This document shows, piece by piece, positions 52,383-61,797 of a stretch of DNA of 64,000 nt. The position numbers and the translations under genes are program-made. The notes under the pieces are model-generated. The model saw only the letters and a program-made list of their open reading frames with translations, was not told where the DNA came from and searched no databases. How positions within the stretch are numbered: the stretch's first letter is position 1; every line of letters starts with the position of its first letter. Source of the stretch: Gracilimonas sp. (GTDB lineage Bacteria > Bacteroidota > Rhodothermia > Balneolales > Balneolaceae); the NCBI RefSeq assembly GCF_040218225.1, contig NZ_JAVJQO010000002.1, positions 372,001 through 436,000 on the forward strand, in the 5' to 3' direction.

Positions 52383-53326
52383 TGCTCAAGGCCTGAAACT
52401 TTAAACAGTACTTCGGCAGTCAGTATAAAAGCTATGCCTTCTAAAACCTGGACATCAACGACGTTAACTTCAGAAGTTAATTGTATCGTCTTCTTTTGCT
52501 TAGAACGGTTTTCAAATTCAATACGATTTGAAAAAGATTTCCATAAACCCTGCTCAGTAGTAAATAAAGCCCTTACCCCATCAGCTGCATAAAAACCCTG
52601 GTAACTACCGTTCAGTGCTAACCGATGTATAGTGGCCGACTTCTTATCCAGGATCAAAATTTCTCTGGAGGTTACACCCATTTCATTCACAGATTCAATT
52701 TCCGAAGAAATTCTAAATTCATCCAAGAGATTGGAATCCAGGTCAAAACGACGGATATAGTTCTCTGCTTCATCCACGAAAAAGACTTCACCCAAACCAT
52801 TCACGGCTATTTGTGTTGGGTTATATGGACGATTGTCACCAAAGGTATCACTGGCAGAAATGCTGCTCAGATATTGTCCTCTTTTATCAAAAACCTGCAC
52901 CCGACGATTATTGTAATCTGTAACAAATATTTTGAGTCCGTTCGTGGCGTCTACATCAACCGGCTTACTGAACTGGTAATTTCCACTCCCTTTTCCACCG
53001 ATGGTTTCTAATAGCTTTCCTGAGTGATCCAGCTTTAACAAACGATTATTCCCTTGCTCTACCACATATATTGAATTCTGGGTTACATAAAGAGAAGTAG
53101 CATTATCTAACCCGGAATAGATTTTTTGAAGAGGTTGGGCTTTTAAGGATGGAAAACTAAAAAAGAGCAGCAGGAATATTAAACAAATCAAAGACCGTGA
53201 AGAGATTTTTACCCTCCTCTTAATCCCTTCACAAGAAGGGAAACTGAATGTTAAATAGTCAATGCTCAATGTTCTAATATTTGAGGCCTTTCGCCCCAAT
53301 ATCGCTCCGGTAGTAGGCTTTGTCAA
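52379..53326 (-). CDS. NHL-repeat six-bladed beta-propeller protein, secreted
   Basis: The open frame holds NHL-type blades: LDNATSLYVTQNSIYVVEQGNNRLLKLDHSGK, FSKPVDVDATNGLKIFVTDYNNRRVQVFDKRGQ and NPTQIAVNGLGEVFFVDEAENYIRRFDLDS, given here as short stretches. A clear signal peptide (SSRSLICLIFLLLFFSFPSLKAQ in the frame, cut near LKAQ) precedes them. Start is uncertain: the first in-frame ATG (53326) lies inside purD and puts 45 odd residues before the signal; an AGGAGG at 53218-53213 sits six bases before an ATC at 53206-53204 that would give a near-perfect signal peptide (about 275 residues). A ligand-binding or scaffold role is likely; unknown. Confidence 0.75.
   Translation of the reverse strand: MTKPTTGAILGRKASNIRTLSIDYLTFSFPSCEGIKRRVKISSRSLICLIFLLLFFSFPSLKAQPLQKIYSGLDNATSLYVTQNSIYVVEQGNNRLLKLDHSGKLLETIGGKGSGNYQFSKPVDVDATNGLKIFVTDYNNRRVQVFDKRGQYLSSISASDTFGDNRPYNPTQIAVNGLGEVFFVDEAENYIRRFDLDSNLLDEFRISSEIESVNEMGVTSREILILDKKSATIHRLALNGSYQGFYAADGVRALFTTEQGLWKSFSNRIEFENRSKQKKTIQLTSEVNVVDVQVLEGIAFILTAEVLFKVSGLEQ
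53204..53218 (-). promoter_or_regulatory. AGGAGG ribosome site facing an ATC codon
   Basis: Plus-strand CCTCCT (53213-53218) is AGGAGG on the coding strand, six bases before ATC (53206-53204), which begins a textbook signal peptide. No ATG, GTG or TTG stands at that place; the nearest others are TTG 53269 and ATG 53326. Confidence 0.6.
53225..53240 (-). other. Small hairpin between purD and the NHL gene
   Basis: CCCTTC (53225-53230) and GAAGGG (53235-53240) form a 6-base stem with a 4-base loop in the short region between the purD stop and the AGGAGG site. No T-run follows, so it is not a terminator; it might tune translation of the following gene. Weak. Confidence 0.4.
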
Positions 53327-54551
53327 AAGCTAATTTTTTGACTTCTGCATAAGTATTGTCAATGGCTGTCTGCAGGTCTTTTCCTGAACCGACTACATTC
53401 AGAACCCGGCCGCCATTGGTAAGAATTTGATCGCCTTCTGTTTTAGTGCCTGCATGAAAAAGAATGGCATTCTTAATGTCATCCAGTCCCGTAATCACCT
53501 TCCCTTTTTCATAGGATTCCGGATAGCCGCCTGATGCCAATACCACACAGCATTTCACTTCATCATCAAACTCAATATCAACGGTTCCTAATTTTGATTC
53601 TGTGCATGCCACAATGACTTCCAACATATCCGCTTTAAGCCTGGGAAGTATAACCTGGCACTCGGGATCTCCAAACCGGCAGTTATACTCTACTACTTTA
53701 GGGCCTTCTTTGGTGATCATCAGTCCACAGTAAAGAATTCCTGCATATGGATTTCCTTCTGCTTTCATTCCTGAAATTGTCGGTTCGATAATCTCTCTTT
53801 CTACGCGATCAAGTATTCCATCGGTGACCACAGGCGCCGGAGAATAAGCTCCCATTCCACCGGTATTCAGTCCGGTATCTCCCTCTCCAATACGCTTATG
53901 ATCCTGGGCATTTCCGATGACTTTATAGGACTCACCATCTGAGATAGCAAATACAGAGGCTTCTTCGCCAATCATATATTCTTCTATTACCAGTCGGCTT
54001 GCTGCATTCTTAAGGGAATCACTTGTTTTTAGTTCCTCAAGGACTTCCATCGCTTCGGCTTCGGTTTCAGGGATGAAAACGCCCTTTCCACCGGCCAAAC
54101 CATCCGCTTTTAACACTACAGGATATTTACCCTGTTTCTTGATGTAATCAGCGGCATCATCAAAATTGTCCTGATCAAAGACTTTATAGGCAGCCGTTGG
54201 AATATCGTGGCGCTGCATGAATTCCTTGGCAAATTCCTTACTCCCCTCCAGCATTGCGGCCTGAAGTTTCGGCCCAAAAACCGGGTGATTCTTCGTTTCC
54301 AGGAAATTGGCAATACCGTCCACCAGTGGCTGTTCTGGTCCCACTACGGTTAGGTTAATGTCGTTAGCCTGTATAAAGCTCCAAACCTCATCAAAGTCAG
54401 AGATAGATAAAGCGACGTTTTCTCCCAAAGATGCTGTCCCCGGGTTGCCGGGTGCGATGAAGAGTTTTTTTAACTTAGGAGATTGAGAAATAGCCCATGC
54501 CAGTGCATGTTCACGTCCACCGCTTCCCAGTAACAGAACGTTATATTTCAT
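53274..54551 (-). CDS. purD: Phosphoribosylamine-glycine ligase (GARS)
   Basis: Second step of purine synthesis: joins phosphoribosylamine and glycine using ATP. The 425 residues have the ATP-grasp layout: MKYNVLLLGSGGREHALAWAI, NPGTASLGENVAL, FGPKLQAAMLEGSKEFAKEFM, PVVLKADGLAGGKGVF, GMGAYSPAPVVTD and FGDPECQVILPRL. Normal length. It lies 3 bases after tpiA on the same strand in a long minus-strand operon. Confidence 0.98.
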   Translation of the reverse strand: MKYNVLLLGSGGREHALAWAISQSPKLKKLFIAPGNPGTASLGENVALSISDFDEVWSFIQANDINLTVVGPEQPLVDGIANFLETKNHPVFGPKLQAAMLEGSKEFAKEFMQRHDIPTAAYKVFDQDNFDDAADYIKKQGKYPVVLKADGLAGGKGVFIPETEAEAMEVLEELKTSDSLKNAASRLVIEEYMIGEEASVFAISDGESYKVIGNAQDHKRIGEGDTGLNTGGMGAYSPAPVVTDGILDRVEREIIEPTISGMKAEGNPYAGILYCGLMITKEGPKVVEYNCRFGDPECQVILPRLKADMLEVIVACTESKLGTVDIEFDDEVKCCVVLASGGYPESYEKGKVITGLDDIKNAILFHAGTKTEGDQILTNGGRVLNVVGSGKDLQTAIDNTYAEVKKLAFDKAYYRSDIGAKGLKY

Positions 54552-54554
54552 AAC

Positions 54555-55322
54555 TCAGGAAAGTTCTTCAGCAATAGTGATAATTTCAGAAAAGCTTTCG
54601 GCGTCGAGACTGGCACCCCCGATCAGTCCGCCATCCACATCAGGCTGACTCAACAGCTCTTTGGCATTGGCAGGCTTCATACTTCCGCCGTACAAAATAT
54701 TGATCTGATCGGCTGTATCCGGACTATACAACCCGGCAATTACTTTACGAATGTGCTCATGCATTTCCTGTGCCTGTTCCGTTGAAGCTGTTTCCCCGGT
54801 TCCGATCGCCCAAATGGGTTCGTAAGCGATAACTACATCCAAAACATCTTCATCAGAAATATCAAAAAGTGCTGCCGTTACCTGATTCTTAACCAGATCA
54901 TAGTGTTCATTGGACTTTCTCTGGTCCAGGCTTTCTCCCACACAAATAATTGGAGCTAATTTGTGCTCAAGCGCTTTATGAGATCTTTTGTTTACCGTAG
55001 TGTCGGTTTCTGCGAAATACTGGCGGCGTTCAGAGTGTCCGATGATCACATAATTGCACCCGCTTTCGGCGAGCATGCTTCCACTTATCTCTCCTGTATA
55101 AGCACCGTTTTCTTCAAAGTGAAGGGTTTGTGCTCCTACCTGGATATCGGTGTCGTGAAGGTAATTTACGGCCATCCCGATGGATACAAAAGGAGGACAA
55201 ACCAATACATCTACATTTTCGTCGACCTCTGCTTTCTTGTCTTTGAGTCCCTCCAGCAATTCAGCTGCGTCATAAGGACCGCAATTCATTTTCCAGTTAC
55301 CGGCTATCAAAAATCTTCGCAT
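54555..55322 (-). CDS. tpiA: Triosephosphate isomerase
   Basis: Interconverts dihydroxyacetone phosphate and glyceraldehyde 3-phosphate in glycolysis. 255 residues. Catalytic Lys11 in AGNWKMNCG, His and Glu in NYVIIGHSERRQYF and VVIAYEPIWAIGTG, and the phosphate loop NILYGGSMKPANA and DGGLIGGASLD near the end are all present. Between purD (3 bases) and a thioredoxin-fold lipoprotein gene (15 bases). Confidence 0.98.
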   Translation of the reverse strand: MRRFLIAGNWKMNCGPYDAAELLEGLKDKKAEVDENVDVLVCPPFVSIGMAVNYLHDTDIQVGAQTLHFEENGAYTGEISGSMLAESGCNYVIIGHSERRQYFAETDTTVNKRSHKALEHKLAPIICVGESLDQRKSNEHYDLVKNQVTAALFDISDEDVLDVVIAYEPIWAIGTGETASTEQAQEMHEHIRKVIAGLYSPDTADQINILYGGSMKPANAKELLSQPDVDGGLIGGASLDAESFSEIITIAEELS

Positions 55323-55337
55323 GATGTGAGTGTATTT

Positions 55338-56699
55338 TTAGCTTGGTGAGTTCCTGTTATCAAATGCTTTATTTAGTCCCTGTATTACTTCTTCAAATTC
55401 TCCACGTTCGTACTTACGGATCAAAACTCCGTTTTCATCAATCAAGAAGCGGGTGGGAACCTGAACAACGTTAAATTTCTGAATCATATCCTGAACATCA
55501 AATGAACCTAGTTCAGCAACTGACCAGGCTTTACGACGTTCCTCGAAAAACCCTTCTACTGTAAGCGGGCTTTCATCCAAGGGTACCGTGAATATCTTTA
55601 ACCCATAGTTTTTATATATCTCATTGATGATGAGGGTTCGGTCATAATCATTTTGATACTCAGGATTGGCAAAAGGTGAAATTTCCAGTATGTACACATC
55701 CCCTGCTAAAGAAGTATTACTTACCGTGTCTCCTTCCATGGTTATGAACGAAAAATCAGGGATTAAAACGCCTGGAGCCAGGTAATTCAAATCGTAACGA
55801 ATTCTTCGGGCCCATTTTTTTGATTCTGAACTTGAATACTGTTCCTCATACTTAGCAAGCAGCGTTTTAGCTTCTTTTACCCGGGAACTATCAAAATACA
55901 TCATGATTTTATCCCGCTTGATAGCTTCCTGTACCGATTCGTTTGCTGATATCTGCACTAACGAATCGAGATAATCAGAAGTGGCCTCAAAGCCACGGGA
56001 CTGAGCGATATAAGGTTTAGCAATATTCAATGCGACTGAAATCATATAATCTGCAGGCAGCGCAGCATCTATGCGATCCAACATTTTTTCCTGGTCAAAA
56101 CTACTAACAATTCCTGCTGACTTTTCCGCTGCGAGATAAGAAGCAATCGTGTTTGGGTTCTTTTCAAATACTTCCCAGTATAAATCAGACCATTTTTTTA
56201 CCTCGTCCAGCATTTGTGAATCAGGAATTGCTCCACTTCTTGCAAAAGCTCCAACTCTTTGAAATCCACGATCAACCCGCAGGAAAGTATTCATCGCATT
56301 GTGCTCCCGGGAACTTAGTGTCAAGGTTTGATCCAGACCCGGTAACTCTGCATTTAGGGTCACGGTATCGTTCTCGGCTAAAATTACTCCCAAGTTTCCA
56401 AGGTTCGTTCCATTTCGGCTGATGAACATTCGGAAATATCTTTTTTCAGGAAACTGGACAGTACCCATAAATGAACCGGACGCATCTGTCTGCTCATTAA
56501 ATAAAGTATCACTAAAAGCATCGGATGAATCGCGAACAATAATAGATATTTCTATACCAGAAAAATCACCACTGCTATCGATAGAATCTGCTACCGAGAT
56601 ATTCCCTTTTACCACCGTTTGTAACGGTTTCGGTTCATTAGAACAAGCTGCTATCAAAATTGATGCAGCAACTAACAAATATAGTGCGAATTGTCTCAT
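55338..56699 (-). CDS. Lipoprotein with thioredoxin-like domain lacking CxxC
   Basis: 453 residues. The lipoprotein signal ends ASILIAAC (Cys19). The N-terminal half (about 30-300) has a beta domain and helical region as in Bacteroidota DUF4369/TlpA-like proteins. The C-terminal domain (about 305-450) is a thioredoxin/AhpC-type fold: PDFSFITMEGDTVSNTSLAGDVYILEISPFANPEYQND... up to VVQVPTRFLIDENGV. Where TlpA has the WCxxC active site this has ISPFANPE, so no redox Cys pair; the cis-Pro region VPTRFLID is kept. Redox activity is thus unlikely; a binding role is possible. Operon between gatB and tpiA. Confidence 0.82.
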   Translation of the reverse strand: MRQFALYLLVAASILIAACSNEPKPLQTVVKGNISVADSIDSSGDFSGIEISIIVRDSSDAFSDTLFNEQTDASGSFMGTVQFPEKRYFRMFISRNGTNLGNLGVILAENDTVTLNAELPGLDQTLTLSSREHNAMNTFLRVDRGFQRVGAFARSGAIPDSQMLDEVKKWSDLYWEVFEKNPNTIASYLAAEKSAGIVSSFDQEKMLDRIDAALPADYMISVALNIAKPYIAQSRGFEATSDYLDSLVQISANESVQEAIKRDKIMMYFDSSRVKEAKTLLAKYEEQYSSSESKKWARRIRYDLNYLAPGVLIPDFSFITMEGDTVSNTSLAGDVYILEISPFANPEYQNDYDRTLIINEIYKNYGLKIFTVPLDESPLTVEGFFEERRKAWSVAELGSFDVQDMIQKFNVVQVPTRFLIDENGVLIRKYERGEFEEVIQGLNKAFDNRNSPS

Positions 56700-56721
56700 A
56701 TTTAACCTAAAGACTGTGTTT

Positions 56722-58170
56722 TCAGTCGTCTAATTTTTTTGAAATTAAATCTTTAACCAACTTTGGATTAGCTTTACCCTGGGATGCCTTCATTGCCTGC
56801 CCTACGAAGAACCCAATCAGCTGTTTCTTTCCTTCCTTATAACGTGTTACCTCATCCGGATTATTTTCTATTATTTCATCCACGATAGGCTCAAGAAAAC
56901 CGGAATCTGAAACCTGAATAAGGTTCATTTCTTTAGCCAACGCTTCCGGCTCTTTGTCTTCTTCCAGCATTGCATTAAAAATCTGCTGCATAGCTGAAGA
57001 ATTGATTTTGTCTTCATCTTTCAGTTTTACCAGATCTGAAACTTTTTTAGCTGAAATGGAGAACTCCCGAATGTCAATACTTTGCTCATTCAACACCCGA
57101 AGCACCTCACTGAGTACAATATTGGATGCTGACTTCGGGTTTCCAAGATGCTCAACTACTTCCTCGTAATAATCAGCCAGATAGCGACTGTCGGTGATGG
57201 TTACCGCATCATCTTCACTCATCCCGAATTCTTCCATAAAACGCTTGCGGCGTACATCAGCCAGCTCGGGTAGTTCTTTCCGAATCTCATCCAGCATCTT
57301 GTCGGTTACAATTATAGGAGGTAAATCCGGTTCAGGGAAATAGCGGTAATCATGCGCCTCTTCCTTCGAACGCATTGGACGTGTTTGCGATTTTGAGGTA
57401 TCCCAGAGCCGGGTTTGTTGCACGACTTCCCCGCCATCTTCAATCAGTTCAATCTGACGATAAATTTCATAATGGATGGCACGTTCCACATTCCGGAACG
57501 AGTTCATATTCTTAAGCTCAGTTCGGGTACCGAATTTTTCTTGTCCTCGCGGGCGAACCGATACGTTGGCGTCACAACGCAGACTTCCCTCTTCCATATT
57601 TCCGTCACAGATTTCCAGGTACTGAACAATCTGCTTGATCTTGGAAAGGTAGGCATAAGCTTCCTGCGGAGTTCTTAAATCCGGTTCGGAAACAATCTCG
57701 ATAAGCGGCGTTCCGGCCCGGTTTAAATCAACCAGCGTATTGTAGGGATCCTGATCGTGAATAGACTTCCCGGCATCTTCCTCCATGTGAATACGCGTAA
57801 GCCCGATTCGCTTGTCATATTCTTCCAGGCTGATGTCCACAAACCCGCCAAAACAAATAGGCGTATCGTATTGGGAAATCTGGTAACCCTTAGGCAAATC
57901 AGGGTAGAAGTAATTTTTGCGGGCGAAAATAGACTTTTCCGCTACATCACAATTCGTCGCCAACCCCATTTTGATGATATAGCGAACCAGGTTTTCATTC
58001 ACCACCGGCAGTGTTCCCGGATGTCCCAGACATAGCGGTGTAACCTGAGTGTTAGGAGCTCCGCCATATTCGGTAGTAACCGCGGCAAAAGCCTTGCTTT
58101 GCGTTAACAATTGGGCGTGAACTTCGAGGCCGATCACCGCCTCGTACTTCTCGTGGGCAATAGTGCTCAT
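56722..58170 (-). CDS. gatB: Asp/Glu-tRNA amidotransferase subunit B
   Basis: Kinase/amidotransferase subunit of GatCAB, which converts misacylated Glu-tRNA-Gln or Asp-tRNA-Asn to the amide. The 482 residues contain the family blocks VIGLEVHAQL (about 13-22), YFYPDLPKGYQISQYD, RIHMEEDAGKSIHD, NRAGTPLIEIVSEPDLRTP, and ANVSVRPRGQEKFGTRTELKN, with a C-terminal YqeY-like tail. The first gene of the 58.2-50.3 kb minus operon. gatA and gatC are not in the window. Confidence 0.97.
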   Translation of the reverse strand: MSTIAHEKYEAVIGLEVHAQLLTQSKAFAAVTTEYGGAPNTQVTPLCLGHPGTLPVVNENLVRYIIKMGLATNCDVAEKSIFARKNYFYPDLPKGYQISQYDTPICFGGFVDISLEEYDKRIGLTRIHMEEDAGKSIHDQDPYNTLVDLNRAGTPLIEIVSEPDLRTPQEAYAYLSKIKQIVQYLEICDGNMEEGSLRCDANVSVRPRGQEKFGTRTELKNMNSFRNVERAIHYEIYRQIELIEDGGEVVQQTRLWDTSKSQTRPMRSKEEAHDYRYFPEPDLPPIIVTDKMLDEIRKELPELADVRRKRFMEEFGMSEDDAVTITDSRYLADYYEEVVEHLGNPKSASNIVLSEVLRVLNEQSIDIREFSISAKKVSDLVKLKDEDKINSSAMQQIFNAMLEEDKEPEALAKEMNLIQVSDSGFLEPIVDEIIENNPDEVTRYKEGKKQLIGFFVGQAMKASQGKANPKLVKDLISKKLDD

Positions 58171-58333
58171 TAAAATTTTTGTGTATCAGGATTTTTCAGA
58201 GCCTGAAAGATATTAAAGTTGACGGTTAGTTTTGAATGTTTCTTACAGAAATGAAGGAAGCTTTGGACCCGGGCTTTAAAGATGAATAATTGCTACCTAT
58301 CTATTACATTAAATAAAGACATTCCTACTACTT

Positions 58334-60340
58334 ATGAAGAAGTGCCTACTCATACTTTCTTTGGCGTTATTTGGAAGCACGCTTTCCTTTGGGCAGACTC
58401 TGGATAAATCCTGGCAATTCACCCATCTATATACGGCCGATGATACAGCTGGTCAAACACATCTTTTTTACTATTTAGACGAAAGAAGAAAGTACATATG
58501 CTCAGATGTATGGGGTAGCAGACTTTATAACTCTTCAAATAGAGATTTTCGCCACATGAATCCAATTAACGATTCAGATTCCACATTTATGCATGCTGTT
58601 GGTATAGGTGGAATTGGTTGTAGCAGCTTTAATCCATGGATTAATATCATTGATTTTCATCCATTCGACGACAATCTTAAAAATTTCATTTTTGTTGGAA
58701 GCTCAGGTGATGGTTTTGAGCCTTACGGTTATTCCCAGATTGGGACCCGACAGTACTACTTAGCTCCTTTATTTGATTATTTTGAACGCGTTGAAGCAAA
58801 TCCTTATTTGGGAGAATATTTTTTCCTTCCCAGGGATAATCACACAGTCAGAGTTCCCATAACCACTAATAAAGATACAATAAGGTATATTAATAACAAT
58901 TGGTACGATATTGGTTATGGTGAAGAGATTATTTCAGACTCTATCTTAAAGGTTTTTGATTTCAGGCTTGAGAGTTTTTCTCCTTTTAATGACAGCTTGA
59001 CCTTTTTTACCAAGCATGGCTCGTTGATCCGTTCAGAAGATTTAGGTATTTCAGGAGATACTTTGGCAATTCCTGTTTCCTCCAGTTCTCAATTCCTATT
59101 TGACCAAGACTCTCTCCATGTTTACGCAACAAGTAATACCGGGAATCTTTTGGTTTCTGATAATTACGGGAAACCAGGAAGCTGGATAGAATTAACCTTG
59201 CAGGGCAGGTCGTCAACACTTCAAATTGATCCCAAAAAAACCGGGTTTTTATACGTAGCTGACTCAACTTCCATTTACAGATCAACAGATTTTGGGCAAA
59301 GCTTTCAAGAAGTGTATTCATCAAATCACTTTATTCTTGATTTCTATCCCAAACCAGCTTCGGGTGTTTACTACGTAATGCAAAAAGACCAAATTCTGAA
59401 AATAAATACTGATTCTGTTTCAATACTAAAATCAGCACCTGAAATTTCTGAACCCGAGATGAGTCTTGACAACTTTCCCTACCAGAATGGAAATGAGTTT
59501 GTTTTTACAGTAAGGCAAAAGGACCCCAATGATGATAGTGAATATTATGACGTGCTTACCCTTGAAGAATTTAAAACCACAACAACCCAGGAAGAAAACG
59601 GGAAGGGATCTGTTATCTATTTCGATGATGAGTCTCGGCACCCATTATTTAAGGAACTTAGGCTCGACTCCCTCTCCAATCTTATAGCTACAAATTGGGC
59701 CCGTGACAGCAGTTGGACTTTATTAGACATGACCAAACCCCGTTATAAAGCTTGGTATCCCATCGCAGAAACCGATTCCATTATTATTAAGGGTTTATTT
59801 AGTGAAGATGTTACAACTCGTATAAATGGCAAACCTTTCGATGAAGGCATTAGTCTGGCTTATTATTCTGAAAAAATAGTAGAATCAAAAACATACTTTA
59901 ATGGTGCGATTGCTACTGCAGTGTGGTCGCCTAAACTTGGCTTTACATACTTTAGATTTGGAGTAGATGGTTTAATTTACTCCCTTAAAGGTGCTTATAT
60001 AGATGGCACTGTATATGGTGATACAACTGCAATTAAATATGTTTCAAACGAGCCAAGCCCAACAGAAATACCCAAACAAGTAACGCTAAGCCAAAATTAC
60101 CCCAATCCCTTCAACCCTTCTACAGTGATTAGTTATCAACTGGCAGAAAACAGTTTGGTACAGCTAGAGGTCTTTGATGTGACCGGACGAAAAGTGGCTG
60201 TTTTGGTGGAGGGAGAAAGGAAAGCTGCCGGAACGCATGAGGTTAGCTTTGAGGCTGAAAACCTTGCGTCAGGAGTGTATTTCTACCGGCTGGAAACCGC
60301 CGGGCAAACCCTGACTCAGAAAATGCTGTTGGTAAAATGA
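58334..60340 (+). CDS. T9SS-sorted secreted protein with propeller (BNR-like) repeats
   Basis: 668 residues. A signal peptide ending LSFGQ (about residue 20) is followed by a beta-propeller-like body with BNR-type wording (NTGNLLVSDNYGKPGSWIEL, LYVADSTSIYRSTDFGQSFQEV), and a C-terminal T9SS type A sorting domain (about 585-668; LSQNYPNPFNPSTVISYQLA, DVTGRKVAVLV, GVYFYRL, KMLLVK). It should be exported and surface-displayed. Function unknown. A paralogue starts in its stop codon (ATGA overlap). Confidence 0.86.
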   Translation: MKKCLLILSLALFGSTLSFGQTLDKSWQFTHLYTADDTAGQTHLFYYLDERRKYICSDVWGSRLYNSSNRDFRHMNPINDSDSTFMHAVGIGGIGCSSFNPWINIIDFHPFDDNLKNFIFVGSSGDGFEPYGYSQIGTRQYYLAPLFDYFERVEANPYLGEYFFLPRDNHTVRVPITTNKDTIRYINNNWYDIGYGEEIISDSILKVFDFRLESFSPFNDSLTFFTKHGSLIRSEDLGISGDTLAIPVSSSSQFLFDQDSLHVYATSNTGNLLVSDNYGKPGSWIELTLQGRSSTLQIDPKKTGFLYVADSTSIYRSTDFGQSFQEVYSSNHFILDFYPKPASGVYYVMQKDQILKINTDSVSILKSAPEISEPEMSLDNFPYQNGNEFVFTVRQKDPNDDSEYYDVLTLEEFKTTTTQEENGKGSVIYFDDESRHPLFKELRLDSLSNLIATNWARDSSWTLLDMTKPRYKAWYPIAETDSIIIKGLFSEDVTTRINGKPFDEGISLAYYSEKIVESKTYFNGAIATAVWSPKLGFTYFRFGVDGLIYSLKGAYIDGTVYGDTTAIKYVSNEPSPTEIPKQVTLSQNYPNPFNPSTVISYQLAENSLVQLEVFDVTGRKVAVLVEGERKAAGTHEVSFEAENLASGVYFYRLETAGQTLTQKMLLVK

Positions 60341-61746
60341 AAAAACTATTATTCATACTGATTGGTGTGGCTTTTTCCACCAACATAAATGCTCAGAATA
60401 AAATTACTGATGCCTATTTCCATGAGTTAAAAGGGATGGAAGATTCCACTGATACTACGCATCTGTTTTACAGAAAATATGTGAAAGGTCAATACGAATG
60501 CACCGGCGATAATCCTGCAGGCTCTCCCAGTGAAAATCAGAATAATGTTTATCATTTTGATCTAAATTCTCAAAAAGACTCCGTTTTATTTGCAGATTAT
60601 TATTCTGAATGGTGTCTGGCAGGTTCCGTTGACAGCAAAACTGTATTCTCATACACTTTTTATGATAACAACCCAAAAAAGTGGATCATTTCTGGAGCAT
60701 ATGAATACGCAATCGGGATCTCCGATTATTCTGGAGCCACATTAGATTATAATGTGGCTATTGCTGTAAAAACGTTTAAAGAAGGCTCAAAAAGTAATTA
60801 CATCCCAAAAGAACTTATTCTCTCTCCTAGTGGCGACTCGCTTTACGTTAAAACCTTTTCAGATATTACTATTCCTTTTTCGGGAAACAATAAAGAATGG
60901 CCTGTAATTGATGAAGATTTTGAGTTCATGGCATATGCTGATTCCGTAGCCATAGACTGGAACATCATCAATATCCATCCTAAAATTGACTCCCTCTACT
61001 TCGCGACCAACTCCTCCGGTGATTTATATCGAAGCACTCACTATTCTTCAGATTTCACCTTTGCCGATTCGAGCATGTATTTCAGAAACTTATTTTTTGA
61101 TACCGATACTTCCCACGTTTATTCATTGACCTCATCCGGAGTACTTCTTTCTGATAATTTAGGAAACCAAGACTCCTGGGAAGTTTCTGAAATTGATTTT
61201 AAAACGAGTTCATCTAAATTTCTTACGGTTGACAAATCTGTTTCAGGAAATTTATTTGTATCTGATTCTACTGCTATCCTTTTTTCTCAAAATTATGGAG
61301 CTACTTTTACTTCCCTACTTTCAGTTGATGATGAAATCACCGGCCTCTACAAAAAACCGGATTCTGATATTCTATATGTACTTACGCGGAAAGAATTACT
61401 GGAAGTAAATACTGAAACCAAAGAAACTACTACACTTAAACAGTTACCGGTGAGCAGTGAACAGTTGACAGATGTTCCCACTCAAATCTCACTCAATCAA
61501 AACTACCCCAACCCCTTCAACCCAAGTACAGTGATCAGTTATCAGTTGGCAGGAAACAGTTTGGTGCGGCTGGAAGTGTTTGATGTGACCGGACGAAAAG
61601 TGGCTGTTTTGGTAAATGGAGTACGGAAAGCAGCGGGGACACATGAGGTTACTTTTGATGCAGAGAATCTGGCTTCAGGTGTTTATTTCTATCGTCTTGA
61701 AACGGCCGGGCAAACGCTAACTCAAAAAATGCTGCTGGTGAAATGA
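60337..61746 (+). CDS. T9SS-sorted secreted protein, paralogue of the preceding gene
   Basis: 469 residues, ATGA-coupled to the preceding gene. Signal peptide ending INAQN; a shorter propeller-like body with related phrases (DSTDTTHLFYRKYVKGQYEC, FATNSSGDLYRSTHYSSDF, LLSDNLGNQDSWEVSEI), and a T9SS tail (about 386-469) that differs from that of the upstream gene at only 7 of 84 positions, while the rest is much more divergent. It looks like a tandem duplicate. No enzymatic motif identified. Confidence 0.86.
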   Translation: MKKLLFILIGVAFSTNINAQNKITDAYFHELKGMEDSTDTTHLFYRKYVKGQYECTGDNPAGSPSENQNNVYHFDLNSQKDSVLFADYYSEWCLAGSVDSKTVFSYTFYDNNPKKWIISGAYEYAIGISDYSGATLDYNVAIAVKTFKEGSKSNYIPKELILSPSGDSLYVKTFSDITIPFSGNNKEWPVIDEDFEFMAYADSVAIDWNIINIHPKIDSLYFATNSSGDLYRSTHYSSDFTFADSSMYFRNLFFDTDTSHVYSLTSSGVLLSDNLGNQDSWEVSEIDFKTSSSKFLTVDKSVSGNLFVSDSTAILFSQNYGATFTSLLSVDDEITGLYKKPDSDILYVLTRKELLEVNTETKETTTLKQLPVSSEQLTDVPTQISLNQNYPNPFNPSTVISYQLAGNSLVRLEVFDVTGRKVAVLVNGVRKAAGTHEVTFDAENLASGVYFYRLETAGQTLTQKMLLVK

Positions 61747-61797
61747 TTTTCTGACTTCACAGGTTATTTCTATATTTATCAACCAATCCTTTTTCTT

